From Ancylomarina longa (GTDB lineage: Bacteria > Bacteroidota > Bacteroidia > Bacteroidales > Marinifilaceae): a stretch of DNA of 64,000 nt. Position numbers and translations under genes: made by a program. The stretch lies in contig NZ_RJJX01000010.1 in NCBI RefSeq assembly GCF_003996985.1, forward strand, positions 1-64,000. Reading direction: 5' to 3'. Under the pieces are notes generated by a model that did no database searches, was not told the origin of the DNA, and saw nothing but the letters and a program-made list of their open reading frames with translations. Shown here in pieces: positions 1-7,628 of this stretch (position 1 is its first letter; each line of letters begins with the position of its first letter).

Positions 1-113
1 AAAAATGCGGGCCGGCGGTGGGGTGAATGGATATTTAGGCTTTTCTGCTAACCAGAAAAGTCGTTAAGAATATCCAGAGTGTGGGGATAGCATATTTTTT
101 TCTTGATTTTTTG

Positions 114-141
114 GTTCTTTTTGCATCAAGGCAAAATGAAC
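114..141. repeat. Imperfect inverted repeat (hairpin element)
   Basis: GTTCTTTTTGC (114-124) and GCAAAATGAAC (131-141) are inverted with one mismatch around ATCAAG. The surrounding TCTTGATTTTTTGG and ATCAAGG words resemble a short dispersed hairpin often met in Bacteroidota intergenic DNA (from memory). It is not followed by a T-run that would make it a terminator for a recognisable gene. Confidence 0.5.
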
Positions 142-236
142 GAAAGCATTACAATCCTATCCCTGAAGAGATTTCCTATTGCGTCGCGAATGATCATTTC
201 ACACTAAAGCATCACTTCAGTCAGCTAATCCCGTAA

Positions 237-403
237 CCTGAAGGGCTAACATACTAGAACTAGGGGCATCGCCCCTAGTGTAAAAAGCTGTAAGTCATCA
301 GCCTGAAGGGCTGGAATATATCAGGCCTTCAGCCTGAATTAACCGTGGTACATAAATACCAGGAGCGATGCCCCTGGCTATGAGATTGGAGCCTTTCAGG
401 CTC
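237..403. repeat. CCTGAAGGGCT / AGGGGCATCGCCCCT palindrome block
   Basis: CCTGAAGGGCT occurs at 237-247 and 302-312, with an inverted version near 321-338. A perfect 9-3-9 palindrome (arms ACTAGGGGC and GCCCCTAGT) lies at 259-279, a decayed relative at 359-377, and a perfect GAGCCT-TTC-AGGCTC hairpin at 389-403. The pattern is that of REP-like elements, which in other genomes are spread by REP-associated tyrosine transposases. No transposase is visible in this window. Confidence 0.6.
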
Positions 404-457
404 TATTAAATGCAAAACTAATTGCAATTGTTTTTTGTACTTAGCAGTATTCGTAAG

Positions 458-720
458 GATTGCCGCGCTACGCTCGCAATGACAGCTATGAATTAGAGCA
501 GGTGCAGTTTGTTAGAGATTGCCACGGCTCCGTGCCTCCGCCTCACAATGACAACTTTGAAGAAACTGATTGCCGCGGCTCCCACGATCCGAATCGACTG
601 ACCTTATGAAGGAACGCTAGTGACTGTGACAATCCGTTACTTATTGCACTTTCTTTTTTTGGCTTTGCAGTGTTCGAACAGATTGCCATGGCTCCGTACC
701 TCCACCTCTCAATGGCAGCC
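458..720. repeat. Four copies of a GATTGCCnCGGCTCC...CAATGAC repeat
   Basis: Units begin with GATTGCC at 458, 517, 568 and 681. Units 1, 2 and 4 end in CAATGAC or CAATGGC; unit 3 is degraded. The outer words (ATTGCC and GGCAAT-like) are inverted, so each unit can fold. Spacing between units (59, 51 and 113 bases) is irregular, which separates them from a CRISPR array. Confidence 0.6.
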
Positions 721-723
721 TAA

Positions 724-1365
724 TTATTCCGCAATCTTGTTTTTAACTTTTCGTTTCACGAAAACGAAAAATTCAATTGCAGCAATAAACAAAAGTGTGT
801 AACCGAAGAGCTCACTACCTTCTTCCACTGCATTTTTTACCCAGCGTTGCATTGGTTCCAACTGTCCCACTTCAAATACCGCACGCCATACTTTTTTGGT
901 TCCGAACAAACGAGAAAAAACAAACACGCAAAGAAAACCGGCAATAAAAGTCCCAAATGCAGGAGTGTTAAAGAAATCCTCAAGATTCTCCAACAATTGA
1001 TCGCGTTTTTTATAAACCAACACAATAGTAATTAATAGGATTACCACAGCAAAAGGCAGCCATGCTCCATGATAAATCTGATCGAAATAAGCATCCCATT
1101 CGCGGATAAGGGCAACTAGTGCACCACCTCCCATTAAGTAAGATATCGCCTTATGTTTTTTGGATACAATACCTGCGGCAATAAATACCATGCTGGTAAG
1201 AAGCAAGTAAATTTCCTGCATCCACTCTGTTGAAGAGCTTTCGCTAAATTTCATTCCATCCACTATAACTCCTGCATCACTTTTAATTATTAAAGCTGAT
1301 ATTGCAACAGGTATCGCATATAAAACTACTCGTAAAGCCGCAAATAATATAGGTTTGATATTCAT
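724..1365 (-). CDS. Conserved polytopic membrane protein, function unknown
   Basis: This 213-residue protein has five or six hydrophobic helices (about residues 8-25, 50-67, 76-88, 101-118, 137-152 and 188-203) and a Lys/Arg-rich C-terminus. The loop before the last helix carries NAVEEGSELFGY, a Glu-rich amphipathic segment typical of conserved but unnamed membrane proteins. The start at 1365 lies 26 bases after the nucleotidyltransferase stop, so it is probably the last gene of that operon. I do not recognise the family and assign no function. The gene ends directly at the repeat-rich region, with no clear terminator. Confidence 0.75.
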   Translation of the reverse strand: MNIKPILFAALRVVLYAIPVAISALIIKSDAGVIVDGMKFSESSSTEWMQEIYLLLTSMVFIAAGIVSKKHKAISYLMGGGALVALIREWDAYFDQIYHGAWLPFAVVILLITIVLVYKKRDQLLENLEDFFNTPAFGTFIAGFLCVFVFSRLFGTKKVWRAVFEVGQLEPMQRWVKNAVEEGSELFGYTLLFIAAIEFFVFVKRKVKNKIAE

Positions 1366-1391
1366 CGTTTAAACTATTAAGAATTACACTT

Positions 1392-2123
1392 TTATTTTTT
1401 TTGTAGAATAAATTTTTCAGCTTCAGCCAACTGTTCTGGTTTCCCCAGATCCATCCAAATTTCCGATTCGTCGATAAAGGAAAGGATTTTTTCTTTTGCT
1501 GCCAATCTTAAATACAGATCGATAATCGAAAATTTCCCTTCTTCCTGAATCAATGGTAGGAGTTCCGGACTAATCAAATGAATTCCGCTAAAGGCAAGCG
1601 GAGTTGATTTCTCCATATCTACTCTAGCTTGTTTTATCTCGCCGGTTTTACAATTCTTCCAACCGGTAAGCTGATGTTCCTGATTAAAATAAAGATATCG
1701 ACTGCTCTTTCTCAGGCGCATTACCATGCTTACCAGGGCACCGGTTTTTTGATGATCTGTAATCAAATCCTTCAAATCAAGCGAAGCCAAAATATCCACA
1801 TTATAAATTAGGATTGGTGCGTTAGGAATAAACAAACCAGCTGCTTTTTTAAGCCCTCCACCAGTATCCAGCAAACAATTCCGTTCATCAGATATGCGAA
1901 TATCTGCTCCAAAATTATGGTTCTGTTCTAAGAATTCCTCAATTAAATTGGCATGATGATGCACATTAATCACAATCCGATCTACGTTCAGATCAATCAT
2001 ATTTCGAATGGCTCTTTCCAGAAGTGTTTTACCAGCCAATTCCACCAATGCTTTTGGTTTATTATCGGTTAATGGTCGCAAGCGCGTACCCAATCCGGCA
2101 GCAAAAATCATTGCATTCAACAT
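1392..2123 (-). CDS. Sugar-1-phosphate nucleotidyltransferase, MurU-like
   Basis: This 243-residue cytosolic protein opens with the nucleotidyltransferase signature: MIFAAGLGTRLRPLT, followed by NKPKALVELAGK, where the Gly-rich loop and the Lys bind the nucleotide triphosphate. YNVDILASLDL near residue 107 supplies the metal-binding Asp, and a Trp-Met-Asp-Leu-Gly segment lies near the C-terminus. Length and layout fit the short MurU/RmlA-like class that lacks a left-handed beta-helix acyltransferase domain. MurU enzymes make UDP-MurNAc from MurNAc-1-phosphate. The neighbouring sugar kinase would supply such a 1-phosphate, so a cell-wall sugar salvage role is inferred. GDP-mannose or another NDP-sugar product cannot be excluded. 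Confidence 0.85.
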   Translation of the reverse strand: MLNAMIFAAGLGTRLRPLTDNKPKALVELAGKTLLERAIRNMIDLNVDRIVINVHHHANLIEEFLEQNHNFGADIRISDERNCLLDTGGGLKKAAGLFIPNAPILIYNVDILASLDLKDLITDHQKTGALVSMVMRLRKSSRYLYFNQEHQLTGWKNCKTGEIKQARVDMEKSTPLAFSGIHLISPELLPLIQEEGKFSIIDLYLRLAAKEKILSFIDESEIWMDLGKPEQLAEAEKFILQKK

Positions 2124-2154
2124 GCGGGTATTTTTTAAGGTTCAGTACAATCCT

Positions 2155-2301
2155 CTATTTCGATTGCTTATTTTTTTTTCCAGCACACACTTGTTTTGCC
2201 TTTATTGCCACTCTATGGCACTTTTTACAGACAAAGTTTTCGGAATCGCATACTTCAAGGGCATACTCCTGTGGCGATAATTTACAACGCTTCTTGCCCA
2301 T
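2155..2301 (-). CDS. Small five-cysteine protein (48 residues)
   Basis: The reading frame begins MGKKRCKLSPQEYALEVC and ends GKKNKQSK before TAG at 2155-2157. Cysteines are at 6, 18, 25, 28 and 39, including a CKKC knuckle, and both ends are very basic. The start ATG shares its A with the TAA stop of the upstream kinase-RapZ gene (TAATG), a classic translational-coupling overlap. The stop is 31 bases before the nucleotidyltransferase start. Together these argue for a real gene. The Cys spacing suggests zinc binding, in the style of small zinc-ribbon or nucleic-acid-binding proteins, but no family is recognised with certainty. Confidence 0.75.
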   Translation of the reverse strand: MGKKRCKLSPQEYALEVCDSENFVCKKCHRVAIKAKQVCAGKKNKQSK

Positions 2302-3740
2302 TATTCTCCTTCTATTTCTCTTTCAATATGTCTTAAACTGATATTGACATCGAACTTTTCGCGCAGATGTTTCGCCAAACTCTCGGCAGAAAAAACCGAT
2401 CGGTGGCGACCGCCGGTGCAACCAAAGCTTACTTGTAAGTCATGGAAATTTCGTTTTATATATTTGTTTACACTCATATCCACAATAGCATATACCGATT
2501 GCAGAAAATCATCCATTTCGCTACGTTCTTTAAAAAAATCGATTACCGACTGATCCTTACCTGTCATCTCTACATACTCGGGATATCTCCCTGGATTATG
2601 AATGGCACGACAATCGAAAACAAAACCGCCTCCATTGGTAGTTTTATCCAAGGGAATTCCTCTTCGATAGGAAAAACTATTGATTTCCACATGCAGTTTT
2701 ATTTTCTCCTTCTGTCCCACCTGCTTCAAAAAATCTGATTGCAAGACAGCATTTAGCACCATGGTGAGCTCCGGCAATTCCACCGGAAGATTTAAGCGAG
2801 ATAATATGATATTTAAATTCTGCAATGCAAAAGGGATAGACTTCAAAAAATGTTCTTTGCGTTCATAAAACCCTCTAAATCCGTAAGCTCCCATCGCCTG
2901 CATGATTCTGATCAACACATATCCATGAAAGAAAGAACGAAATGCATCGACATCCACAGCCTGAACTTTTTGAACTTCCTGTATGTAATATTCTAATAAT
3001 TCATCCCGAACTTCCTGAGGGAGATCTGCCTTAGCATCGTAAAGCAAAGAGGCCAAATCGTATTGCAAAGCTCCTTTCCTTCCCCCTTGATAATCGATAA
3101 ACCAAGGTTCTCCGTTTACCAGCATAATATTTCGGGATTGAAAATCTCGATACAAAAAATAATCTCGGGGAGCTTCTAACAAATAATCTGTAAAATTCTG
3201 ATAGTCATTTTCCAAAAGTTGCTCATCAAAGGGGATCTTTGCCAACTTTAGAAAATAATATTTAAAATAGTGCAAATCCCAGATCATGGATTGCTTATCG
3301 AAACTATCGCGGGGATAACAAGCAGAATAATCCAAACCTTCTCTCCCCTCTATCTGGAAACGAACCAATTGGTTGATGATTTTTTTATAAATCACGATCA
3401 AATCATTGGCAAAGCCCTCGCCTACCCGCAAATTTAAAATGTAATCGAAAAGGGTTGTGTTTCCCAAATCCTGAAGCAGATACATATTCTGAGCTTCGTT
3501 CTGATGATAAATTTTGGGAACCGGAAGACCTTTAGAAGCGAAATGATTGCTGAAACTCACAAATGCATGATTTTCCTTTTTATCTTCATTAAAAGCACCT
3601 AGCACTATTCTTTTTTGACCGATTAATCGGATATATTCCCGATACGAACCCGACTGCGGTAATAGTTCGGTTTCCACTACTTTATCGTCAGCCCAGGACT
3701 CGAATAATTGGATAAGGGCATTTTTAATTTCTTGTTTCAA
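2301..3740 (-). CDS. Fusion of an AmgK-like sugar kinase with the RapZ C-terminal domain
   Basis: This 479-residue cytosolic protein has two parts. Residues 1-330 form an aminoglycoside-phosphotransferase-type kinase: the catalytic loop is YRDFQSRNIM (Asp199, Asn204) and the metal site is FIDYQGG (Asp216), the pattern of AmgK-like MurNAc/GlcNAc kinases. Residues 345-479 match the C-terminal domain of RapZ, including the GCTGGRHRSV motif near 440-449. The N-terminal P-loop domain of RapZ is missing, so the kinase takes its place. In E. coli the RapZ C-terminal domain senses glucosamine-6-phosphate and binds a small RNA. Here it may let the salvage kinase sense amino-sugar levels (inference). 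The gene is followed by the Cys-rich protein and the nucleotidyltransferase in one operon. Confidence 0.87.
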   Translation of the reverse strand: MKQEIKNALIQLFESWADDKVVETELLPQSGSYREYIRLIGQKRIVLGAFNEDKKENHAFVSFSNHFASKGLPVPKIYHQNEAQNMYLLQDLGNTTLFDYILNLRVGEGFANDLIVIYKKIINQLVRFQIEGREGLDYSACYPRDSFDKQSMIWDLHYFKYYFLKLAKIPFDEQLLENDYQNFTDYLLEAPRDYFLYRDFQSRNIMLVNGEPWFIDYQGGRKGALQYDLASLLYDAKADLPQEVRDELLEYYIQEVQKVQAVDVDAFRSFFHGYVLIRIMQAMGAYGFRGFYERKEHFLKSIPFALQNLNIILSRLNLPVELPELTMVLNAVLQSDFLKQVGQKEKIKLHVEINSFSYRRGIPLDKTTNGGGFVFDCRAIHNPGRYPEYVEMTGKDQSVIDFFKERSEMDDFLQSVYAIVDMSVNKYIKRNFHDLQVSFGCTGGRHRSVFSAESLAKHLREKFDVNISLRHIEREIEGE

Positions 3741-3785
3741 AGCAATCTAAATTTTAGTTATCCTGCGGTTTGCGGGAATACAAAT

Positions 3786-4463
3786 TTACAAAAAGATATA
3801 ACACAACAAGGCCTCTACCAACAAGGCTGGAAGCATATTCAACACCTTAATTTTTTTTAACTCAAGGATACTAATTCCCAAGCCTATAATCAGGACACCT
3901 CCTACCCCACTTAACTCGGTAATAATTACCGGCGGAATAACATCTCCAAACAAAGCTGCTAATAAGGTAAGTCCTCCCTGATAAATCAATAATGGAATGG
4001 CTGCAAACAAAACTCCTGACCCCATAACAGCAGCCAAGGCAACGGAAGAAAATCCATCCATCATAGACTTGGTTAAAAGTAAGGTTGGTTCTTTTCCCAT
4101 TCCTTCCTCCATGCTCCCCAATACGGTCATTGCGCCTAAGCAAAATAGCATGAAAGCAGTCACCAATCCTGTCGAGAATTTATCATTTTCGCTACCTATT
4201 TTCTTTTTCAACTTACCACTCCAACTCTCAACGTGATCCTCTAAGCGGAGTAATTCACCAATTAAAGAACCTACCACCAAACTAAACACCATAATTAGAA
4301 GTTCATTTGCTTTTAAAGCCATGCTAATTCCCAAATACAATGTAAAAATTCCAATCGCCTGAAAAACGATGGTGAACATTCGTTCGGGTATACGACTACG
4401 AAAAAGGAGTCCGATGCTACCACCAATAAGAACTGCAATAACATTAACAAATGTGCCAATCAT
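3786..4463 (-). CDS. DUF554 family membrane protein (YdfK/YqgA-like)
   Basis: This 225-residue inner-membrane protein starts MIGTFVNVIAVLIGGSIG, the hallmark of the DUF554 family. Six or seven hydrophobic segments alternate with short loops. The acidic/basic stretch LEDHVESWSGKLKKK (about 74-88) lies between helices, and a C-terminal GVGGVLIIGLGI segment is also characteristic. The family's transport or other activity is not established. The gene ends 45 bases before the kinase-RapZ start, so it may be the first gene of the same transcript. Confidence 0.85.
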   Translation of the reverse strand: MIGTFVNVIAVLIGGSIGLLFRSRIPERMFTIVFQAIGIFTLYLGISMALKANELLIMVFSLVVGSLIGELLRLEDHVESWSGKLKKKIGSENDKFSTGLVTAFMLFCLGAMTVLGSMEEGMGKEPTLLLTKSMMDGFSSVALAAVMGSGVLFAAIPLLIYQGGLTLLAALFGDVIPPVIITELSGVGGVLIIGLGISILELKKIKVLNMLPALLVEALLCYIFL

Positions 4464-4961
4464 AAAATCTAATTTATTTGAAGAATCTAAAATAGTGCAA
4501 AATATAACAAAATAGGCTTTGTGAGTAGAGAAATATGTAGTTATTCCTTAAGATCCTAGTATGATAAAAAAGAACAGCATTATAAAAAGACATACTTAGG
4601 TCACCGATCATTTATTGATATAAAATTAGAAGAAAAGCAGATAGAAACATGATGCAGATTCGTTCAAGACAGAGCAATACCAGCAATGATTCTTCAAGGT
4701 AAAACAAAACCTAATCGTTCATCTTGCTTTTTCACATTGTGAAAAGTTTGTTGTATTTTTAACTAACTTGATTTCTACCCTGGAAAACCCTAACGAATTT
4801 TACATCCCGAAATCATAGCTTTCACCATTAGCCATATAGGTGAGGCTAACTCATCAAGGATAGCGAATTGAACAGAAACAAAAAATAGCTATTATTATTT
4901 GTCAGTTCGAATATCCTTTAATTTTATAAAGACCAAAAGAAAAATAAATACCGTTTAAGAT
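4464..4961. other. Intergenic region between divergent genes
   Basis: This AT-rich 498-base gap separates the minus-strand DUF554 gene from the plus-strand AraC-type regulator. It should carry promoters for both directions. The only distinct structure I see is the palindrome at 4729-4745. No small reading frame looks coding. Confidence 0.6.
4729..4745. promoter_or_regulatory. Perfect 8-1-8 palindrome, candidate operator
   Basis: TTTTCACA and TGTGAAAA are perfectly inverted around a single T. The dyad is immediately followed by a TTTG word at 4747-4750 that could serve as a -33 element. It lies about 220 bases before the AraC-type gene. There is no T-run suited to termination, so an operator is more likely than a terminator. 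Confidence 0.4.
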
Positions 4962-6041
4962 ATGCCTTTATACATGGACATACATACTGTTGATTCAGAT
5001 GACTTCTCGGTTGAGGATGTTGTGAAAGCACATATGAAAGATTTGGCAGTAGAAAAAAAATTCGGAGTCACCCAACGAAAGTATTGGGTAAACGTGGAAA
5101 ATAAGACCATCTTTTGTTTAATGCAGGGTCCCGATAAAGAATCGTGCAATGCGGTTCACAAGGAATCACACGGTTTAACTGCATGTAATATCATTGAGGT
5201 TTCCGATGATGAATATCATCTCTTTTTAGGCATAGGGGATAAAAATGAGGTTGATTTAGCTCAAACACTCACAGGGGAAATTGACGAGGGTTATAGAACC
5301 ATTTTATTAATTAACCATTTTGATTTTACTCGAAAATACGATCTCCTTCTTGAGGAGGAATTAACCTTGATCGAAGAAAGCGAGGGAACTATAATTCTAC
5401 AGCCGAATGAAGATATTCTGGTTTCTTTCGTTTCAGCCTCAAAAGCTATCCAATGTGCACAAATGCTAACTAAGCTATTAAAAAATAGTCCTGATAACAT
5501 TGAATTCAGAATTGGACTGGTAACAGGAAGCCCTGTTGACGAAACCGGAACTGAGATTTTTGAGGAAACCAAGAAAAGAGTAAATCAGATATGTATGATA
5601 GGCTTGAATAATATCATTTACCTCGACGAATCAACAAAATTACTTTCTATCAAAGAAGGCAGCCCCACCAATACCAGTGCTGAAGAGTTCAGAGTTTTAA
5701 AAACAGAAGATTTCATTTTCATCAATTCATTAATTCTAAAAGTAAATGAAAAACTACATGACACTGATTTTAATAGTAAAAAATTAAGTTTGTCTTTAGG
5801 ATTAAGTAAATCTAAGGCTTATAGGAAAATTAAAGCATTAACAGGAATTGCAACCAATGAGCTTATTCAGGAAATAAAACTCCGCCATACTCTGAGAGCT
5901 TTAAAGAATAACAATGAAACAGTAGCTGAAATAGGATATGGTCATGGGTTTAACAGCCCTACTTATTTTGCAAGAGCTTTTCGAAAAAGATTTGGGTTAA
6001 GCCCCTCCTCCTATACAGATCTTTTCAAAACCACCCATTAG
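4962..6041 (+). CDS. AraC-type regulator with DUF4242 and degenerate cyclase-like domains
   Basis: This 359-residue protein has three regions. Residues 1-90 match the DUF4242 (SCO4226-like, nickel-binding ferredoxin-like) fold, including DFSVEDVVKAH, the YWVN strand and KESHGL. Residues about 145-245 resemble a class III nucleotide cyclase: LVSFVSASKAIQCAQML followed by FRIGLVTGSPVDETG, but the metal-binding Asp pair is not evident, so it is probably a sensory relic. Residues 262-355 are an AraC/XylS helix-turn-helix pair ending GFNSPTYFARAFRKRFG. The start is followed by a second Met four codons later. The oxidoreductase gene 100 bases downstream is a likely target. Confidence 0.85.
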   Translation: MPLYMDIHTVDSDDFSVEDVVKAHMKDLAVEKKFGVTQRKYWVNVENKTIFCLMQGPDKESCNAVHKESHGLTACNIIEVSDDEYHLFLGIGDKNEVDLAQTLTGEIDEGYRTILLINHFDFTRKYDLLLEEELTLIEESEGTIILQPNEDILVSFVSASKAIQCAQMLTKLLKNSPDNIEFRIGLVTGSPVDETGTEIFEETKKRVNQICMIGLNNIIYLDESTKLLSIKEGSPTNTSAEEFRVLKTEDFIFINSLILKVNEKLHDTDFNSKKLSLSLGLSKSKAYRKIKALTGIATNELIQEIKLRHTLRALKNNNETVAEIGYGHGFNSPTYFARAFRKRFGLSPSSYTDLFKTTH

Positions 6042-6050
6042 GTATTTCTT

Positions 6051-6078
6051 TGATTCAATAGTTTCAGCATTTGAATCA
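6051..6078. promoter_or_regulatory. 8-bp inverted repeat between regulator and oxidoreductase
   Basis: TGATTCAA (6051-6058) and TTGAATCA (6071-6078) are perfectly inverted with a 12-base spacer, so the half-sites are 20 bases (about two helical turns) apart. They lie in the 100-base gap before the FAD oxidoreductase. No T-run follows, so an operator is preferred over a terminator. Confidence 0.4.
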
Positions 6079-6141
6079 CAACTGACAGCTACTTAGCTTG
6101 TCGAAGCGTAATTTTAATATATCAACAAATAGATTACTGCT

Positions 6142-7530
6142 ATGAAGACAATAAAAGAGATTGAACAAACAATCATTGAATCATTTAAAAATCAACTACG
6201 AGGCAAAATAATAATGCCTATAGATGCTGATTTTGACGAAACTCGCAAAGTTTACAATGGCATGATAGATAAACAACCAGGTATGTTTGTTATGTGTGTG
6301 GATGTTGCTGATGTGATAGCCGCAGTAAATTTTGGCAGGGACAATAATCTTCTTGTAGCTGTTCGAGGAGGTGGTCATAATGGTGGAGGCCTAGGACTCT
6401 GCAATGAGGGATTAGTAATTGATTTGTCCGGCCTTAAATTTGTTAGGGTAAATACTTCTGACAATACCGTGCGTGTGGGTGGAGGCAATCTCTGGGGCGA
6501 AGTAGATCATGCTACTCATCCGTTTGGATTGGCCGTTCCAGCAGGTATTATTTCTACTACCGGAGTTGGAGGATTAACACTTGGAGGTGGCGTAGGTCAT
6601 CTTTCCAGAAAATATGGACTTACTATCGACAACCTACTTGAAGCTGACATGGTATTGGCTGATGGATCGGTTGTAACTGTAAATAAAGATCAGAACACGG
6701 ATCTTTTTTGGGCTATCCGGGGAGGAGGAGGAAACTTCGGAATTGTCACCTCCTTTAAATTTCAGGCTCATCCTGTAAAAACTGTCATTGGAGGTCCTAC
6801 ACTTTGGCCCCTTGAGCAAACCGATGAAGTAATGGAATGGTATCATAGATTTATTCATGATGCACCAGAAGACTTAAATGGTTTTGCAGCTATCATGATA
6901 ATTCCAGGCGATCCTTTTCCTGAACACCTTCATAACAAAAAATTTTGTGGAATTGTATGGTGCTATACAGGATCACCCGATAAGTTTGAAGAAGTATTTA
7001 AAGCTGTTAGAGATAAAAATCCAATTTTCGAATTCGTCGGAGAAATGCCTTACCCCTCTATTCAAACTCTGTTTGACGGATTAATGCCTCCGGGAATGCA
7101 ATGGTATTGGAGAGCAGACTTTTATACAGAACTGGGAATGGATGCACGTGCTCAACACCTAAAGTTTGGGTCTAGTATTCCTACTCCTCTTTCCCAAATG
7201 CACATGTATCCGATTAGTGGTGCAGCCAGCAGAGTGGGAAAAGAAGATACTCCATGGGCATATAGAGATGCAAAATATGCGGGTGTTATTGTTGGGGTAG
7301 ATCCGGATCCTGTGAATGCAGAAAAAATTACCAATTGGTGCAAGGACTATTGGGAAGCTTTACATCCCTACTCTTCGGGTGGTGCTTATTCAAATTTTAT
7401 GATGGATGAAGGTCAAGATAGAATAAAGGCCAGCTATAAGCATAACTACAATCGATTAGCAAAACTTAAAGCCCAATATGATCCTGATAATTTATTTCGG
7501 GTAAATCAAAATATTAAGCCAAATAATTAA
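6142..7530 (+). CDS. FAD-linked oxidoreductase, berberine-bridge-enzyme-like
   Basis: This 462-residue enzyme belongs to the vanillyl-alcohol-oxidase/PCMH flavoprotein family. The FAD domain (about 40-215) contains VAVRGGGHNGGGL, where His79 is the expected 8-alpha covalent flavin attachment site, and TTGVGGLTLGGGVGHLSRKYG. The second, cysteinyl attachment residue found in bicovalent members is absent at the equivalent loop (IISTTGVGG), so flavin is probably held by one bond. The C-terminus YDPDNLFRVNQNI is the BBE domain signature. There is no signal peptide, so it is cytosolic. Members oxidise alcohols, sugars or alkaloid-like amines; the substrate here cannot be told. It follows the AraC-type regulator on the same strand. 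Confidence 0.88.
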   Translation: MKTIKEIEQTIIESFKNQLRGKIIMPIDADFDETRKVYNGMIDKQPGMFVMCVDVADVIAAVNFGRDNNLLVAVRGGGHNGGGLGLCNEGLVIDLSGLKFVRVNTSDNTVRVGGGNLWGEVDHATHPFGLAVPAGIISTTGVGGLTLGGGVGHLSRKYGLTIDNLLEADMVLADGSVVTVNKDQNTDLFWAIRGGGGNFGIVTSFKFQAHPVKTVIGGPTLWPLEQTDEVMEWYHRFIHDAPEDLNGFAAIMIIPGDPFPEHLHNKKFCGIVWCYTGSPDKFEEVFKAVRDKNPIFEFVGEMPYPSIQTLFDGLMPPGMQWYWRADFYTELGMDARAQHLKFGSSIPTPLSQMHMYPISGAASRVGKEDTPWAYRDAKYAGVIVGVDPDPVNAEKITNWCKDYWEALHPYSSGGAYSNFMMDEGQDRIKASYKHNYNRLAKLKAQYDPDNLFRVNQNIKPNN

Positions 7531-7572
7531 TTCTCAAGGTAAGTTTGGTATAATCCTACTATATAATGACAC

Positions 7573-7612
7573 AAAAAAATGAGCTATTCCAGGAGAAATA
7601 GCTCATTTTTTA
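7573..7612. terminator. Bidirectional intrinsic terminator
   Basis: AAAAAATGAGCTATT and AATAGCTCATTTTTT form a long stem around a short loop, with A- and T-runs on both sides. It serves the plus-strand oxidoreductase and the minus-strand DUF3570 gene, which converge here. Confidence 0.85.
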
Positions 7613-7628
7613 ATTATTCATATTTAGC

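Larger units (their letters stand above)
1..723. repeat. Gene-free region filled with degenerate dispersed repeats
   Basis: No convincing coding sequence is present. Three kinds of repeat can be seen: a hairpin around 114-141, a block of short palindromes with CCTGAAGGGCT-type words at about 237-403, and four copies of a GATTGCC...CAATGAC-type unit between 458 and 720. The block abuts the stop codon of the membrane protein gene at 724. The mixture looks like a repeat graveyard of the sort that accumulates at the ends of bacterial operons. Base composition here is visibly more GC-rich than the genes alongside. Confidence 0.7.

Noticed and set aside
458-720. Repeat units that could be a CRISPR array
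   Set aside because: Spacing is irregular, units differ in length and sequence, and they can fold; there are no cas genes.
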